From Tulasnella sp. 424 (lineage: Eukaryota > Basidiomycota > Agaricomycetes > Cantharellales > Tulasnellaceae), in NCBI GenBank assembly GCA_019633425.1, contig WSUB01000026.1, positions 1 through 64,000 on the forward strand: a stretch of 64,000 bases of DNA, written 5' to 3'. This document shows positions 42,262 to 53,713 of this stretch, in pieces. Under the pieces are notes generated by a model. That model had not been told where the DNA came from and did not search any database. It saw only the letters and a program-made list of their open reading frames with translations. Made by a program: the position numbers and the translations under genes. The first letter of the stretch is position 1. Each line of letters opens with the position of its first letter.

Positions 42262-42694
42262 TAGGGACCACCGCCGAATTCATGAAGGACGCATTGCATT
42301 AACCAAAGCCGTAATTAAAATGGGGTTCGGGATGCCAGAGGATCACGGCTCGGAAGAACGTTGCAGTACCAGTAGCTGTCGCAAAGGTCGCCCTACGATG
42401 GGGGAAATCGCAGCTGTCTGGCCAGGCCCTACCACAGGACCCCCTGCAGCTAAGCGCTGGGAGGACTTAGTGTTGCACCCTTTGGAGAAATTGGAGCTAG
42501 GATGTTCGATGTCCTACAAACATTTGTGTCAAGGGTGTGCTGATGATGCCAAGGCTCGCTCCCGAGTATTCCGTGACGAACTCGTCGGCCAATTGATCAA
42601 GGTTTTCCAGCTCGAAGCCGAGGTTGGACCAGATGATGACGGTAACTCTTATGGTGGCTCGGACGATTATGGACCTGAGGATCCGGAATATTAG
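42262..42694 (+). pseudogene. C-terminal fragment of a BTB gene
   Basis: From a sharp left breakpoint at about 42262, the reading frame matches the last third of the pseudogene at 38590-39640: HRRIHEGRIALTKAVIKMGF, CSTSSC, HPLEKLELG, CQGC, RDELVGQLIKVFQLE and the acidic GPDDDGNSYGG tail. The BTB half is absent. The frame is undamaged, so the truncation may be recent or the fragment transcribed. Confidence 0.7.
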
Positions 42695-43016
42695 AAATAC
42701 CCCTGCAAAACGTCCGTCATGGAAAACAGTTGATTACTGGTATTTGGGAAAACTTCCTTTCTCCCTAAATGATGTGAAGATGCGTTGCTATATTTAGCTA
42801 CATACCTCAGTAGTTTTTTTCTGAGTTCAATAGAAAATATATATATACAGGAACCATCTCGACTGGGGTCAGTTTATCGTACAAAATTGGTAAATCGCGG
42901 CCCTCCCAATCACGTGGGAGTGTGATTATACTGATTGCCCACACCTTGGTTTTATTTTCTATATCTGACCACGGCTTACTCTTCGAGTCAGTTCTCCCTC
43001 TGCAAATTATTTAAGG
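42695..43016. other. intergenic, promoter of the next BTB gene
   Basis: About 320 bp that match 39690-39968, so it is part of a duplicated BTB promoter region. Confidence 0.5.
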
Positions 43017-44115
43017 ATGGAAACAAATGCACACATCACCAACCCAGGTGGGACACTAATACCTTTACCTGTCATGTCCCCGACTGAAGAGGATTCGTTC
43101 GCCAACAGAGTCCAGCTTGGGCTCGGATCGAGAGTCGTTCGACCTCACCGTCTCAACTCTCACGATAAATGGGAAGCCTTACCAGAAGCACGGACAGCAC
43201 TGGTACGAGGAAGGCAACGTTGGCTTTCTCGTCGGGAGCACGGCTTTTCGGCTTCACCGCAGCATTCTCTCAAGGCGAAGCCCAGTGATCTCCGATTTGC
43301 TCCTCACTCCGCAACCTTTACTCCCCATCATCGAAAATACAAACCCCAACGATAACATAATTGGCGTTCCCTTTGTGGAGCTGCACGACCGGGTCGAGGA
43401 CTTTGCCCACGTTCTGGACTTCATATATCCCAATGCCCTTCCAGCAGCCCAGACGGAGCATCTAGGAGTTAAAGATCTTATGGGTATCGTCAAATTTACG
43501 AGAACGTACCGCATCGATGCTCTCAAAGAATGGGCGGTCTCAAAGCTGGGTGCAGACCACCTTCTACCATCCCCGGACTCCTCGGTCAAGGTCATCTTGG
43601 GGAAGAAGACCCTGTATGGAGACCCAAAGTTCTGCGTAGAGCTCATACGGTTCTCACGGGAGTGCCTTTTACCGCAATTTCTACCTCTCGCTTGTTACGC
43701 GTTGGCTACGACGGAGTGGGACCTGATCCCAGGGGATGCAACCTGTATCGACCAACTATCCCCGGAAGATCGGAATCGTATTCACGAGGGTCGTCTCGCA
43801 GTGAGCAAAGCGGTACTTGAGAAGGTATCGAAAGGTCCCGAGAAGATCCCCCGGAGGGAAAATTGCGCGCAAGATAATTGTCGGGCTATGGTGTGGACCA
43901 ACGCGGGCGCGCGAGTCAAGGGACTCCTGCTGCACCCCTTGGAGGAGTTGGAAACACGATTGACTTTTAGCTATGCTGTATTGTGCGCAGATTGTGTCGA
44001 GAATGTTTTGGCTCAAACCCGAACATTCCGCGATGACCTAATGGGTAGCTTAACGGAGTTCTTTAAACTCGAGTCCAACGTTACAGGGACTATCGAAGCT
44101 CTGGGTTCCCAGTAA
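43017..44115 (+). CDS. BTB/POZ protein
   Basis: Two exons, 43017-43047 (METNAHITNP) and 43109-44115, with a 61-nt intron, give 345 aa. The split first exon is supported by the same structure in the fragment at 39969 and in the gene at 50064. BTB core: HWYEEGNVGFLVGSTAFRLH, PVISDLL, VPFVELHDRVEDFAHVLDFI and LMGIVKFTRTYRIDALKEWA. Middle: FCVELIRFSRECLLPQFLPL. Cysteine signature: CAQDNC and CADC with HPLEELETR between; the end is TEFFKLE plus 14 residues. CUL3-adaptor role inferred. Confidence 0.88.
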
Positions 44116-44733
44116 TGTTACTAGCACGTACACATTGTTAACTCTTTGTATTGCATTCTTATACGGTGGCTCAAGTTGAGGGGGCGGAAATCAATGACAA
44201 GTGGTTCGTGGTCCGTCTGAAACCGGAACGTGGAGCGTCGCCTCATTCCTTCACTCTAGCCGCCGTCTTCGAGGGCCACATCAATGCCATAGCCAACGGA
44301 TCCTCTTCACTTCTTACATAAACAGCCATGCCACCCAGATCGAGTAGTCGGACACGTTCCACTGGAAAGTTCCGTCAAAGGAGTTTTGGGCTAAGCTAGG
44401 GCCGCTTGAGACGAATTTCGGACCCCCATTCGCGTCGCCAACGGCGGTTAACAGGACAATTATAACCATTGTACCGACTTAACTCATATGTTACGTTGTG
44501 CCCGGCCAAAGTCGTCTTGCCTTTGCACTTGAGCGTTACAGTATGGAACATGTTGATTTCATGTTTATTTTAACTTGCCTAGACTACGCGCACTAGAAGT
44601 CCTTCTTTGAGGCACTCGTCCATCTGCGAGACTATCGAAGCAAAGCGCAAGGATGCAAGGATTCGGAGACAGTGAGACGGATAACTGGGTACACGTTGGA
44701 GATGGGGGCATGTTGCAAGGGATGAGGATCAAG
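44116..44733. other. intergenic, convergent 3' ends
   Basis: About 620 bp between the BTB gene and the kinase-TPR gene, both ending here. No gene or repeat recognised. Confidence 0.45.
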
Positions 44734-47700
44734 CTAGGGTGAAGCAACTAGAGCAGGTGGCTCGGTAGCCGAAAGCGATGACGGTGTTGCGGTTGTATTC
44801 GTCGTGGTAGTACTTGGCAGAGATGAGGTCGAAGGCGGTGGTTTGGCGGCCAACCTTTCGGCTTCAATGATCCTGGTGAGAAGCGTCGTGGCGTACTGCT
44901 TAGCCGGCCCATGCTCGATTCGGCCCGCAATTTCCACTGCGTCGGTGAGGAGGGCCTTTGCCTCAGCAAGCTGAGCCCGAAGTATCCAGACTTCGGCAAG
45001 CTTGATCAGGGTGTCTGCTTGAGCCAACTCGTCCCTAGCGATAACGTGAATTTCTAGGGCTTGGGTGTACGATTCGTCCGCCTTGGTGTAGTTGGACTGG
45101 TCTCTGTAAATCTCTCCGAGCCTATGTAATGCTCTAGTCCGCTTGAAGTCATCCTCCACGCTCGTGAAGATGGCAAGAGCTCCGCTATAAGCTTCCTCCG
45201 CCTCGGCGTAGCTCGACCGCGCTTGGTGGATCGCCCCAAGACCAAACAACGCGTTCGCTCGGCCCAAATCATCCCCAATCCCCACGCAAATATCCATCGC
45301 TTGCGTGTATGCCTGCTCCGCGGCGCTGCTTTCGGACTGCGCCAGCTGGATATCTCCGAGTTTAATCAAAGCATTCGCTCGGCCGGACTCATCCCCAATG
45401 CTGATGTAGATCTCCATGGCTTGAGTGTAGAGTTTTTCTGCCTCTGAATGGTTAGACCGTGCCAGGTGAACCTCTCCTAGCCCATCCAACGCGTTGGCTC
45501 GCTTAGAGTCGTCCCCGATAGTGGTGAAGATAGCCAGGGCTTGGGCGTAAGCTTCTTCTGCCTCGACGTAGTTGGACCTAGCTTGGTGGATCTCTCCAAG
45601 ACTAAGCAGCGTGTTCGCTCGACCCATCTGATCTCCGATGCTCGTATAGATCTCCATCGCTTGGGCGTTCGAATCCTCCGCCTCGGCAAAGTTGGAGTGC
45701 GCGAGGTGAACCTCCACAACCGCGCGCAACGCATTCGCTTGCCCCAACTTGTCTCCGATGCTCGTATAGATCTCCGTTGCTTGAGCGCAAACTTCCTCCG
45801 CTTCGGCGTAGTTGCACCTTATCAGGTATGTCTCTCCAAGCTGAAGCAACACGTTCGCTCGCCCCGACTCGTCTCCGACTTTCGTAAAACCCTCTATCGC
45901 TAGGGTGTAGCATCGCTCGGCCTCGGCATGGTTGGACTGCGCTAGGTAGATCGTCCCCAGCCCACACAATGCGTTGGCCCGACCCAAGTCACTTCCGATG
46001 TTGGTGCAGACCGCCAGCGTCTGGGTGTAAAATCCTTCCGCCTCGTCATGGTGGGCCTGCGCGAGCTGGATCTCTCCGAGATTGAGCAACGCGCTCGCTC
46101 GGCTCAACTCGTCTCCGAGGTTCACGAAGCCTTCCATCGCCTGGGTATTCGATTCCTCCGCCTTGGCAAAGTCGGACCGTGCTCGGTAGATCTTGCCGAG
46201 CTCAAACAACGTGTGCGCCCGACCTCTGCCATCCCCGATGCTCCCGTAGATCTCCATCGCTTCGGTGTAATATTTCTCTGCTTCAACGTCGTTGGATCGG
46301 GCCAAGTGAACTTTGGCAAGTCCACCCAATGCTTGCGCTCGGCCTAAGTCGTACTGGCTGGAGGTGGAGACGGCCAACCCCTCGGTGTAGTATTCCTCCG
46401 CCTTGGCGTAGTTGGACCGCACGTGGTTGATCTCTCCGAGCGCATAGAACGTGTTCGCTAGACCCAATGGATCCGCGATGTTCAGGTAGATCGACAGGGC
46501 TTGGGTATAGGTTGCCTCTGCCTCGGCATAGTTGGACCGGAGTAGGTGAATCGTGCCGAGCCCGTGCAAGGTGTGCCCTCGACCTAAGTCATTCCCGATG
46601 GTGGTGAAGAGGGTCATCGCTTCGGTATAGGATTCCGCTGCCGTCCCATGGTCGGACCGGGTTTGCTGGATCTGTCCCAGCAAGAGCAGGATACGTGCGA
46701 CCGTTCCTTTGTCTTCTGTGGACTGGGCAATGGCCAACGCCTCCTCAAGCACCTTCGAAGCGTCGTCGTTCTTGCTTTGAGAATGGTAAACGTGGCCGAT
46801 GTGGAGTAAAAGAGCAGCCGATCGGATCTTGTCCTGGGTTCCAGTTTTCGGCGTCGGGGGAATCGATGGCTGGCGCGGATCAAAGTTAGCGCCCGAGTTC
46901 GCCTCCGTGCAACGCCCAACTTACAATCCATTCGATGGCTCGTTGGCATTCGGTAGCGGAGGCTCGTTCCTTCGGTTCAGGAATCCAACACTTCGTCATC
47001 ACGCTGCAAAGTTCCTGGATTTGCGAGAGCTGGCCGTCGGTATAGATGTAAGGGAGTTGGCGTTTCATGACTAACAGGGTGATAACCCCCGGAGCGGCGG
47101 TCTCGGGGAAAGAATAGTTATCTGTGATAAGCTGAGAGTCCGCCCGGTAAGCGCAACTGCAACCTTTCAAATTCCACGGTACCGACTACCTTACCTCCCA
47201 ACAGATCCAACCAAACGCCCACATGTCGCTAGCCAGCCCTGGGGTTTCTCCATTTAAAACCTCGGGCGCTGCCCACCGGAAGGACCAGTTCGGACCGGAC
47301 AAGCTCAGCTGATTGTCGGAAACGGACACATTTATACGCCAAGACCGGTCGCCCTGGAGATTGGGATCGTTCGTCGGTTCCGCTGGTTGGTCGGACAGAC
47401 CTCCTCCTGCTCCATTAGCCTCCTTTAAAACCCGAGCCGAGCTAAAGTCCGTGATAACGGCGCGGCAAGAAGAGTTGACAAGAATATTCAGCTACGGAAA
47501 TGCTCAGTCAGGATCCTCCGTCGCAGACATTGAGGGGCAAAGCTCACCGATTTTAGATCACCATGACAGATTGGGGGTTGACGAGTATGAAGATACTCGA
47601 TCCCGGAGGCCACATCTCTAATCTGGAAATCGGCACGATGATCAGCCCTTTTCGGGTACCTAATATTACACCTTTAGTACTAACTAATGACAGCCGCTCT

Positions 47701-48358
47701 GGGATATCCCATTCGCCGGAACGAAGAAATTCACGGACGTTGCCGTTGGCTTCCCAAGGGAAGATCATCCATGCAATACCACGTTCGATGTCCTCCACGA
47801 AGCCGATGACTTCGACGATATGTGGGTGTGACAATTTGTCAAGTACGCGCAGCTTGTTCACGAACTCCTACGAATGAGCGGTAAGTAGACGCCCAAACCT
47901 AGAACGGCCATGTGACTCACTTTGAGAAACTTCTCCTTATCGGCTTCAACACTAAACCGAAGCTTCTTCACTGCCACCCGTCTCCTTCCCTGCGAAGTGG
48001 TTCCAGTCCTGTCCAGAATGAGGGACGCCACCAATACATCTCCTTTGCCTCCGCTGTCATGTAGACCAGTTTGGTAGAACTCGATCTTCGAAAGTTCAAC
48101 CCGCTTCCCGGAAAGACTGGCGAGTAGCTCCCGCTAGAGGGGTCGTTAAAGTCGTCAGGCACAAGCTCTTCACGGCCCTCTCGCATTGTGGCTCACCGCC
48201 AATTCTTTACTTCCGATAGATTCCGGGGGGTCCTTGTTTGGGTCGGACTTGGTCTCGTCGGCAGCTCCACCTGGTCGAGGATTGTCGTTGGCTCGTCGCC
48301 GGCCGGAAAAGACTCGCTTGACCCACAGTCGGAACCGTTTGAATCGAAATTTGAACAT
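44734..48358 (-). CDS. protein kinase fused to a long TPR array
   Basis: Seven exons on the minus strand: 48358-48197, 48133-47921, 47867-47685, 47622-47548, 47491-47195, 47131-46925 and 46833-44734, giving 1078 aa. A basic N-terminus (FKRFRLWVKRVFSGRRR) precedes a kinase domain at about 70-375. It has VAVKK (Lys about 110), HPHIVEVIGF, CHGDLKSLNILV (Asp about 208), TDFSSARV (226-232, DFS instead of DFG), RWAAPEVL and MTKCWIPEPKERASA. From about residue 380 to 1030 run roughly sixteen TPR-like units of 40 residues (IGDDLGRANALFGLG, SNYAEAEEAY). The tail is Thr/Ser-rich. Kinase-TPR fusions are common in basidiomycetes and probably signal through protein scaffolds. HGD and DFS make full catalytic activity doubtful. 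Confidence 0.88.
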
Positions 48359-48961
48359 GGCCCAGTTTAGGAACGCTGGAATGATAGGAAAGGGTGTCCT
48401 GAGAAACCTCCTCGAATTCTGAGTGATTAAGAAAAGGCCACTTTAGCGCCTGCTTATACGTACTACTGGTTCAGGGTGTGGACCGCATGTCGTCCGGCGC
48501 CCCGTGTCTCTCCGACCGAACTCATTGAGGGGGCATGGCAAGTTTAACCTAAGTGCAGAAGTCAACGGCGGTGATGATCCTGATGCCGGGTAATCAGACT
48601 CATTGCAAGTATGAGAAAGAGGGTGTGCAGTTTGAGAGCAACCTGGACAACCGGTCCCTACTTTGTCTATGTTTGCCCAACGTCTGTGACGAGTTAGAGC
48701 TACGAACCCCAGATAGCCCCAGATCGAGTAAACTTGGACCCTGCCAATGATATCAAGACTCTTCTAAAATTACGTCATTTTTGGATACCATGTGGTAAAA
48801 GGGCTCTCGTTCACCAATCGCCTGAGGTCCTGTCAATCTCGCCATTGCATCAGCACCCTTCACCCTCAGTCTACAATTCATTCCTCACCTTCTGGAAGCT
48901 TTCCAGTAATGAGCAAAAAATTACGATCTGTACTTTCCTCTGTAAGATCACCCTGTGCGAA
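48359..48961. other. intergenic, promoter of the kinase-TPR gene
   Basis: About 600 bp. The part next to the kinase start (about 48359-48550) is repeated with changes at 57096-57300, upstream of a kinase remnant. Confidence 0.5.
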
Positions 48962-49410
48962 TACCATGCCATGCTTATGGTTCTCATCGTTGCCTCGATC
49001 GGTGTGGTCGATGACACGTTTACCCAGGACTCGGAGGACCTTTCGCGAGATCCTCTCGTAATAAAGGGTCAAGAGTATTGGAAACATGACGATCACTGGT
49101 ACGAGGATGGAAGTATGGCCTTTTTCGTTGAGACCATGGCTTTCGCCGTCACTGCAGCGTCCTCTCGTAATGATAGCCACCTACTCAGCCTTCCACTTCC
49201 TCTACCCCATACCATTTTGACGAGTCAGACTTGCAACGCTAGTGTTATCATGCAGTGCTGCATGACTGAGCCAAAGATTTTGCACAAAGACTGGACTTTC
49301 TCTACCGGAGCTCCCTCCCAGCCACTCAAACAGGACATTTGAATGTGCATGACCTGATGGGGATGGTTAGGTTGGCAGAAAAGAACACGAGAATCTTGCA
49401 GCAACCTCAT
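48962..49410 (+). pseudogene. BTB gene fragment, degenerate
   Basis: It reads IGVVDDTFTQDSEDLSRDPL and YWKHDDHWYEDGSMAFFVET, close to the intact gene at 50064 (SDNPLVI, YLKHEEHWYEEGNVAFLVGE), then loses the frame. After a stop at about 49340 the words VHDLMGMVRLAEK reappear in another frame. The rest of the gene is missing. It is a decayed tandem copy of the next gene. Confidence 0.7.
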
Positions 49411-50063
49411 CCGACAACTGACGGGGATCTTCACGCTGCAGGACGAGAATGAGAGTGGTAACCTGGTTTGTTGTGCGACGCTTGGTCATCGGTGAAATTT
49501 CCGAATGGGGATGATGTGATGTGCTGATATATCACCGTCGTCACCCCCAGAATACCGACCCCTCTCGACCGATGTCTTCCAGTCGTGTCGTAAATATTCA
49601 CGAATATCGCATGGCGTGGAGTGAAGCTTGGCGGAAATCAGATGTCCGGAACGCTCGAGAAACTGAGTCGGAACGAAAGTCAGGCCGGATAGGATTTCCC
49701 ATCTTACAGCGTGGATGGATCAACCGTCAAAAGGGGTGATCCGGCATCTGCAGGCCAGGACTTGGGAACGTGACTGACATTAGCGCGATCCTACTATTTG
49801 GTGACTACCCCGAGCTTGAAGAGCTTTCGACGGGAACAAATTGAGTTGTTTGGACTCGATGTTCCCAAATCTGGTAAATCTTGGCCCTCCAAGCCGATGC
49901 AGTAAATATTAAACCCCTTTTGACATTCACGTCACACTTGAGGAAAAAACCATCCTCGTGCTATACAGCCCTCACTGACCACCCTTCTCCCCTTCGGATC
50001 CTGTCCCTTCAGCATCTTTCGCCGTCATTGCACCCTCACACCACCCGACCTCTCTTGGTTCCA
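49411..50063. other. intergenic, left part of the large segmental duplication
   Basis: About 650 bp before the BTB gene. Positions about 49565-49740 recur with changes at about 57600-57780. No gene seen. Confidence 0.5.
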
Positions 50064-51128
50064 ATGGCAGGTAGAGAGCGTTCTAGATACTGTAAGATAT
50101 TACCATATGGACAACTCCCCGTTGGCTTGCTCCTAATAGCCAATGTTGGCTTAGGGAACTTGGACTCACAGAACCTCTCGGACAATCCTCTCGTTATAAG
50201 GAGTCGGAGCTATTTAAAGCACGAAGAACACTGGTACGAAGAGGGAAACGTTGCCTTTCTTGTCGGAGAGACGGCCTTTCGCCTGCATGGAAGTGTCCTC
50301 TCAAGACGAAGCTCAGTCATAGCAGATATGCTGAGTCCACCGCAGCCTTCCCTTCCCAACCCCCCTGAAAAGTCAAACAACAGAGATATCATCATAGGCG
50401 GTGTACGATTCATCATGCTTCGCGACAAAGCCGAGGATTTCGCGCACGTCCTAGACTTTATCTACCCAAGCACCCTCCCGGGGGTCCGGACGGGACACTT
50501 GGGTGTGCATGACCTGATGGGGATGGTGAGGTTGGCCGGGAAGTATCTCATTCAAGATCTCGCAGTATGGGCTGTTTCCAAGCTGGGCAAAGATTTCCTA
50601 CTACGACCGGACCATCGCTCAGTTACGAGAGTCTTGAGGGATGAAGACCGGTATTCTAGCTCGGAATTCTGTGTTCAGGTCATCAAGTTTTCCAGAGAAT
50701 GCTCGCTACCGCAGTTTCTCCCTCTCGCCTTCTACGCGCTTGCTACGAAGGATTGGGATGCACATCCCGAGTCAATGACCTGCCTGCGAAGGCTAACTTG
50801 GGCAGACCAGTGCAAAATCCAGGAAGGTCGAGTAGCGCTGACGAAGAAGGTCATTCAAGAGGCGCTCACTATGCCGGAGAATCATAGCTCGTCCCCGGTA
50901 AAGAAATGTGGCTCATGGAGTTGTACCTACATCCGTCCTACCATGTGGAACGACGCTAAAGAACGATGGGAGAATCTCATGCTACATCCTATTGAGGAGT
51001 TGGAGGAGCGGCTCTCCCTTCCTTACGGGGACCTGTGCAAAGATTGCAAGGCAGAGATCAAACGTCGGACGCAAGGATTCAGAGATAGCCTCGTCCAGGG
51101 CTTAGCGGAATTCTTTAAGTTTGGATAA
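50064..51128 (+). CDS. BTB/POZ protein
   Basis: Two exons, 50064-50070 (seven bases, ATGGCAG) and 50140-51128, give 331 aa. The tiny first exon is favoured over the open upstream frame because the spliced N-terminus is short, as in the paralogues. BTB core: HWYEEGNVAFLVGETAFRLH, SSVIADML, DKAEDFAHVLDFIYPS and LMGMVRLAGKYLIQDLAVWA. Middle: FCVQVIKFSRECSLPQFLPL. Cysteine signature: CGSWSC and CKDC with HPIEELEER between; the end is AEFFKFG. Broken relatives lie on both sides (48962 and 58087). CUL3-adaptor role inferred. Confidence 0.85.
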   Translation: MAGRERSRYCKILPYGQLPVGLLLIANVGLGNLDSQNLSDNPLVIRSRSYLKHEEHWYEEGNVAFLVGETAFRLHGSVLSRRSSVIADMLSPPQPSLPNPPEKSNNRDIIIGGVRFIMLRDKAEDFAHVLDFIYPSTLPGVRTGHLGVHDLMGMVRLAGKYLIQDLAVWAVSKLGKDFLLRPDHRSVTRVLRDEDRYSSSEFCVQVIKFSRECSLPQFLPLAFYALATKDWDAHPESMTCLRRLTWADQCKIQEGRVALTKKVIQEALTMPENHSSSPVKKCGSWSCTYIRPTMWNDAKERWENLMLHPIEELEERLSLPYGDLCKDCKAEIKRRTQGFRDSLVQGLAEFFKFG

Positions 51129-51977
51129 GCCGAAGTAGGGTGAGAATTGTGACCATGATAATAGCCTTTATTCCACGGACTGACTTTCCGCTTCCGAAGT
51201 CGGAGGGTATCTTTCGTAGCTTACTGTTCCGCGGGTTTGGGCAGATAGCCTTCCTCCCTTAGGCAGAAAGTTTGGACGTATTAGGGGATTTGTCTCGATC
51301 TTCGCATGAATAGTAATGTATTTCGCAATCCAACCGGATAAAGCCCCCAAATATGGGCATCATATTAGCGACTTGAAGGGCATCGCGATCAGCCGCCATC
51401 TCGGAAGGATAACTTGTAGGCGCAAAGTCAGACTGGTCGCAAGTACCTGAACGACAGTGCGAGCGGCAGCTAATGAACGAAGTTCAACGAACCTAGCAAA
51501 TACCGAGCCGGATAACCCAGGTCCCAATCTGTCTGTGTTTGTTTGATGCGGAGAGGATGGGCTTCCAGAGGCGTGGTATCGTTTAGCTTTATACGTTACG
51601 CTAAGTGGATTGGACGAACGAGAATTATCATCCTAGCCATTCTGCCATAGAATGGACTTTCTGTTTCCGAAGTCGGACGGCCTCCTCCGTTACCACTGTG
51701 TTCAGCAGATAAAGTGACTTGGAATGATAGTCACGCGTATAATAAGGTCCGTCCCACCCGCCGGAAAAGGCTCAGCCTAACCGGCGGGAGGGAGCGTATC
51801 TCGATTAGGGAAGCATAAGTTAAAGTAACGTGTGTACAAGCTTAGCAGCCAGATAATGCGAAGTATACGAAAGGATGTTAAGAAGAAGTAATCCACTGTA
51901 TAGAGCCTTGATCAGCCCATCCAGAAGCATTTTGCCCTTTAGCCCAGCATCAAAGAGTTGGGCATTCCAGAAGCAGC
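51129..51977. other. intergenic
   Basis: About 850 bp between convergent genes. A short direct repeat around the word CCGAAGTCGGA occurs at about 51193 and 51669. No gene seen. Confidence 0.45.
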
Positions 51978-52840
51978 TCAGAAGTTACCGATCCCAAGAT
52001 GAAGGGCTAGAAGTGAACGACTGTTATTTTGACGGTCATTGCTTTCTGGTATTGGAAGGCTATAATGAGCGAGCCATGCGTTGAGCTCAACCGCGGACAT
52101 GACTCTGATTTGCGAAACCGACGTAATCGGGTCATTGTAAGCCTGGAGAAAAGCAGGCTTGAATGAGCCGATATCGAGCGAGAATGTAAGGGCTAAAATG
52201 AGATCCGTACAAGAGGGCCTGTCATGCCGTCCACATTTGGTATTGGAGCTAACGGCTGACCAGCAATGGTGGCTTGGCGGTTATGCACCTATCACGGGTA
52301 AGGGTATTCGGCGACGGATCTGGTTAGCCGTCCGAAAGCTTCCCCTATTTGTGGGGCGGTGGTGTCAGAGCCACGTACTCTCAGCCTCTCCACCTCCTCC
52401 AAGTGTCGCACCCTCTTCGAAGCGCTGTCCACCGCTCGGGCAAAATCATCCGTCTTCCCGTCGTCTTGGTAATGGTACGGTAGCCTCTCCGCGAGGATAT
52501 CCTTCCACCGCGGCGAGTCCAGTGGAAGTGATATAGGAAATTGGGGTGAGTTGGGAGTGGAAGGGTAAGATGATGTTGATGGAAAAGCTCCAGCGGAGTT
52601 GTCCGAAACATCGTGTACGTCATGCTCCTGGTCGTTATAAATTCGGAACCCTGGAAACCCGGGATCCTCGTCCGACGATTCATCCGAAGCTGAAGACAAA
52701 GAGGATGATGATGGTGATGGTGGTTCAGACGGCGGGTGTTGTAGAAAGGCGGGAGGAGGAATCATGGACGGATCGACGTTGAGTGGAGCCGAAACCGGAT
52801 AAGGGTCCGCCTCGGGATCTCCTACCGCTAGAATATGCAT
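51978..52840 (-). CDS. orphan three-exon family, member B (SAP-like C-terminus)
   Basis: Exons 52840-52379, 52288-52211 and 52142-51978, all phase 0, give 234 aa. The N-terminal 90 residues are acidic and Ser/Pro-rich. Then come LPLDSPRWKDILA, DDFARAVDSASKRV and LEEVERLR, where the first donor falls. Exon 2 (26 codons) reads NRQATIAGQPLAPIPNVDG. Exon 3 reads AYNDPITSVSQIRVMSA, then VELNAWLAHYSLPI and LLALHLGIGNF. The last block resembles the helix-turn-helix of SAP domains, weakly. I do not recognise the family. Three close paralogues in the window share every exon length in the 3' half (78 nt, then 165 or 201 nt) and their frame, arguing for a translated gene. Confidence 0.78.
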
Positions 52841-53514
52841 ATCAGAAGAGGCAACGGTCGGATGAGATCGAAAGAGCAGGTATGGGTTTGTCGAGTCTTA
52901 AGTGCTGGAGTTCGTTGTGTTGGCTTTTGGCGCGCAGAGGGTCCCAAGCGGGCTTTTCGTTCGGGAGGGCATTCGAACGTAGACCGTGTATATATACTCT
53001 TCTATCGAGTATTTATCTCTCATTTGGGTTTAGGAAGCTGCGGCAAATTTCAATCGCCGGCGGTGCTTCTCGCAAATCCCGGGAGCGTCATCCATGTCGT
53101 CGGTATGAGCCGTTCAAGCCATCATAGTTTGTTGCCGTTGTGGACTCGAACAATTCTTCGTATAAAAGCCGAGCCAATCACATCCGGGCCGTCAATGAAA
53201 ATCTTTTCCACGAGAACTCCCCCTCATTGGATGTCTTCACACTGAGATGCGTCAGCTCTGACTTCAGGTTCCGTCAGGCCTAGGGTCCAAGCAATTGTGA
53301 TTGAGGTTCCTGAGATCTTCTAGCATCTTATTAAGTTCGGTCCAAAACAATCCCCACTAATCATCCTTGAAGGGGCTTCAGAAGAGTCCCGATAAGCGCC
53401 GACTGTCGTGGCTTGTTGGAAGGTTGATCATTGACGTCAGGCGAGAAACCGTGCGAAAGACGCGCCACCGGTCGAATCCGGCAACAGGCCGACACGCTTG
53501 CCGACGGTGCGATA

Positions 53515-53610
53515 ACGATGAGACAAGAAGAGTTGACAAAGAATGTTCACTGAGGAATTGACAGTAAAAATGATCCGTCGGAGGTACTGAGGGCCAAACT
53601 GCACCTTGTA
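53515..53610 (-). pseudogene. short remnant of the kinase gene
   Basis: The words GACAAGAAGAGTTGACA and CACTGAGGAATTGA recall the region around the exon 4/5 border of the kinase gene (47465-47510) and the longer remnant at 60640-61090. Too short and damaged to code. Confidence 0.45.
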
Positions 53611-53698
53611 ATATTGATATCCTATAGTACGATGGGACCATAGTCAACCACCGGAAATCGCCCGTTCGCCTCCCTTGGAGCTCAAAAATGATCAGATT

Positions 53699-53713
53699 GG
53701 GGGGGGGGGGGGG
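53699..53713. repeat. poly-G tract
   Basis: About 15 consecutive G. The duplicated region at about 61430 has GGTGGGG instead, so the tract expanded after duplication or is a sequencing length error. Confidence 0.7.
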
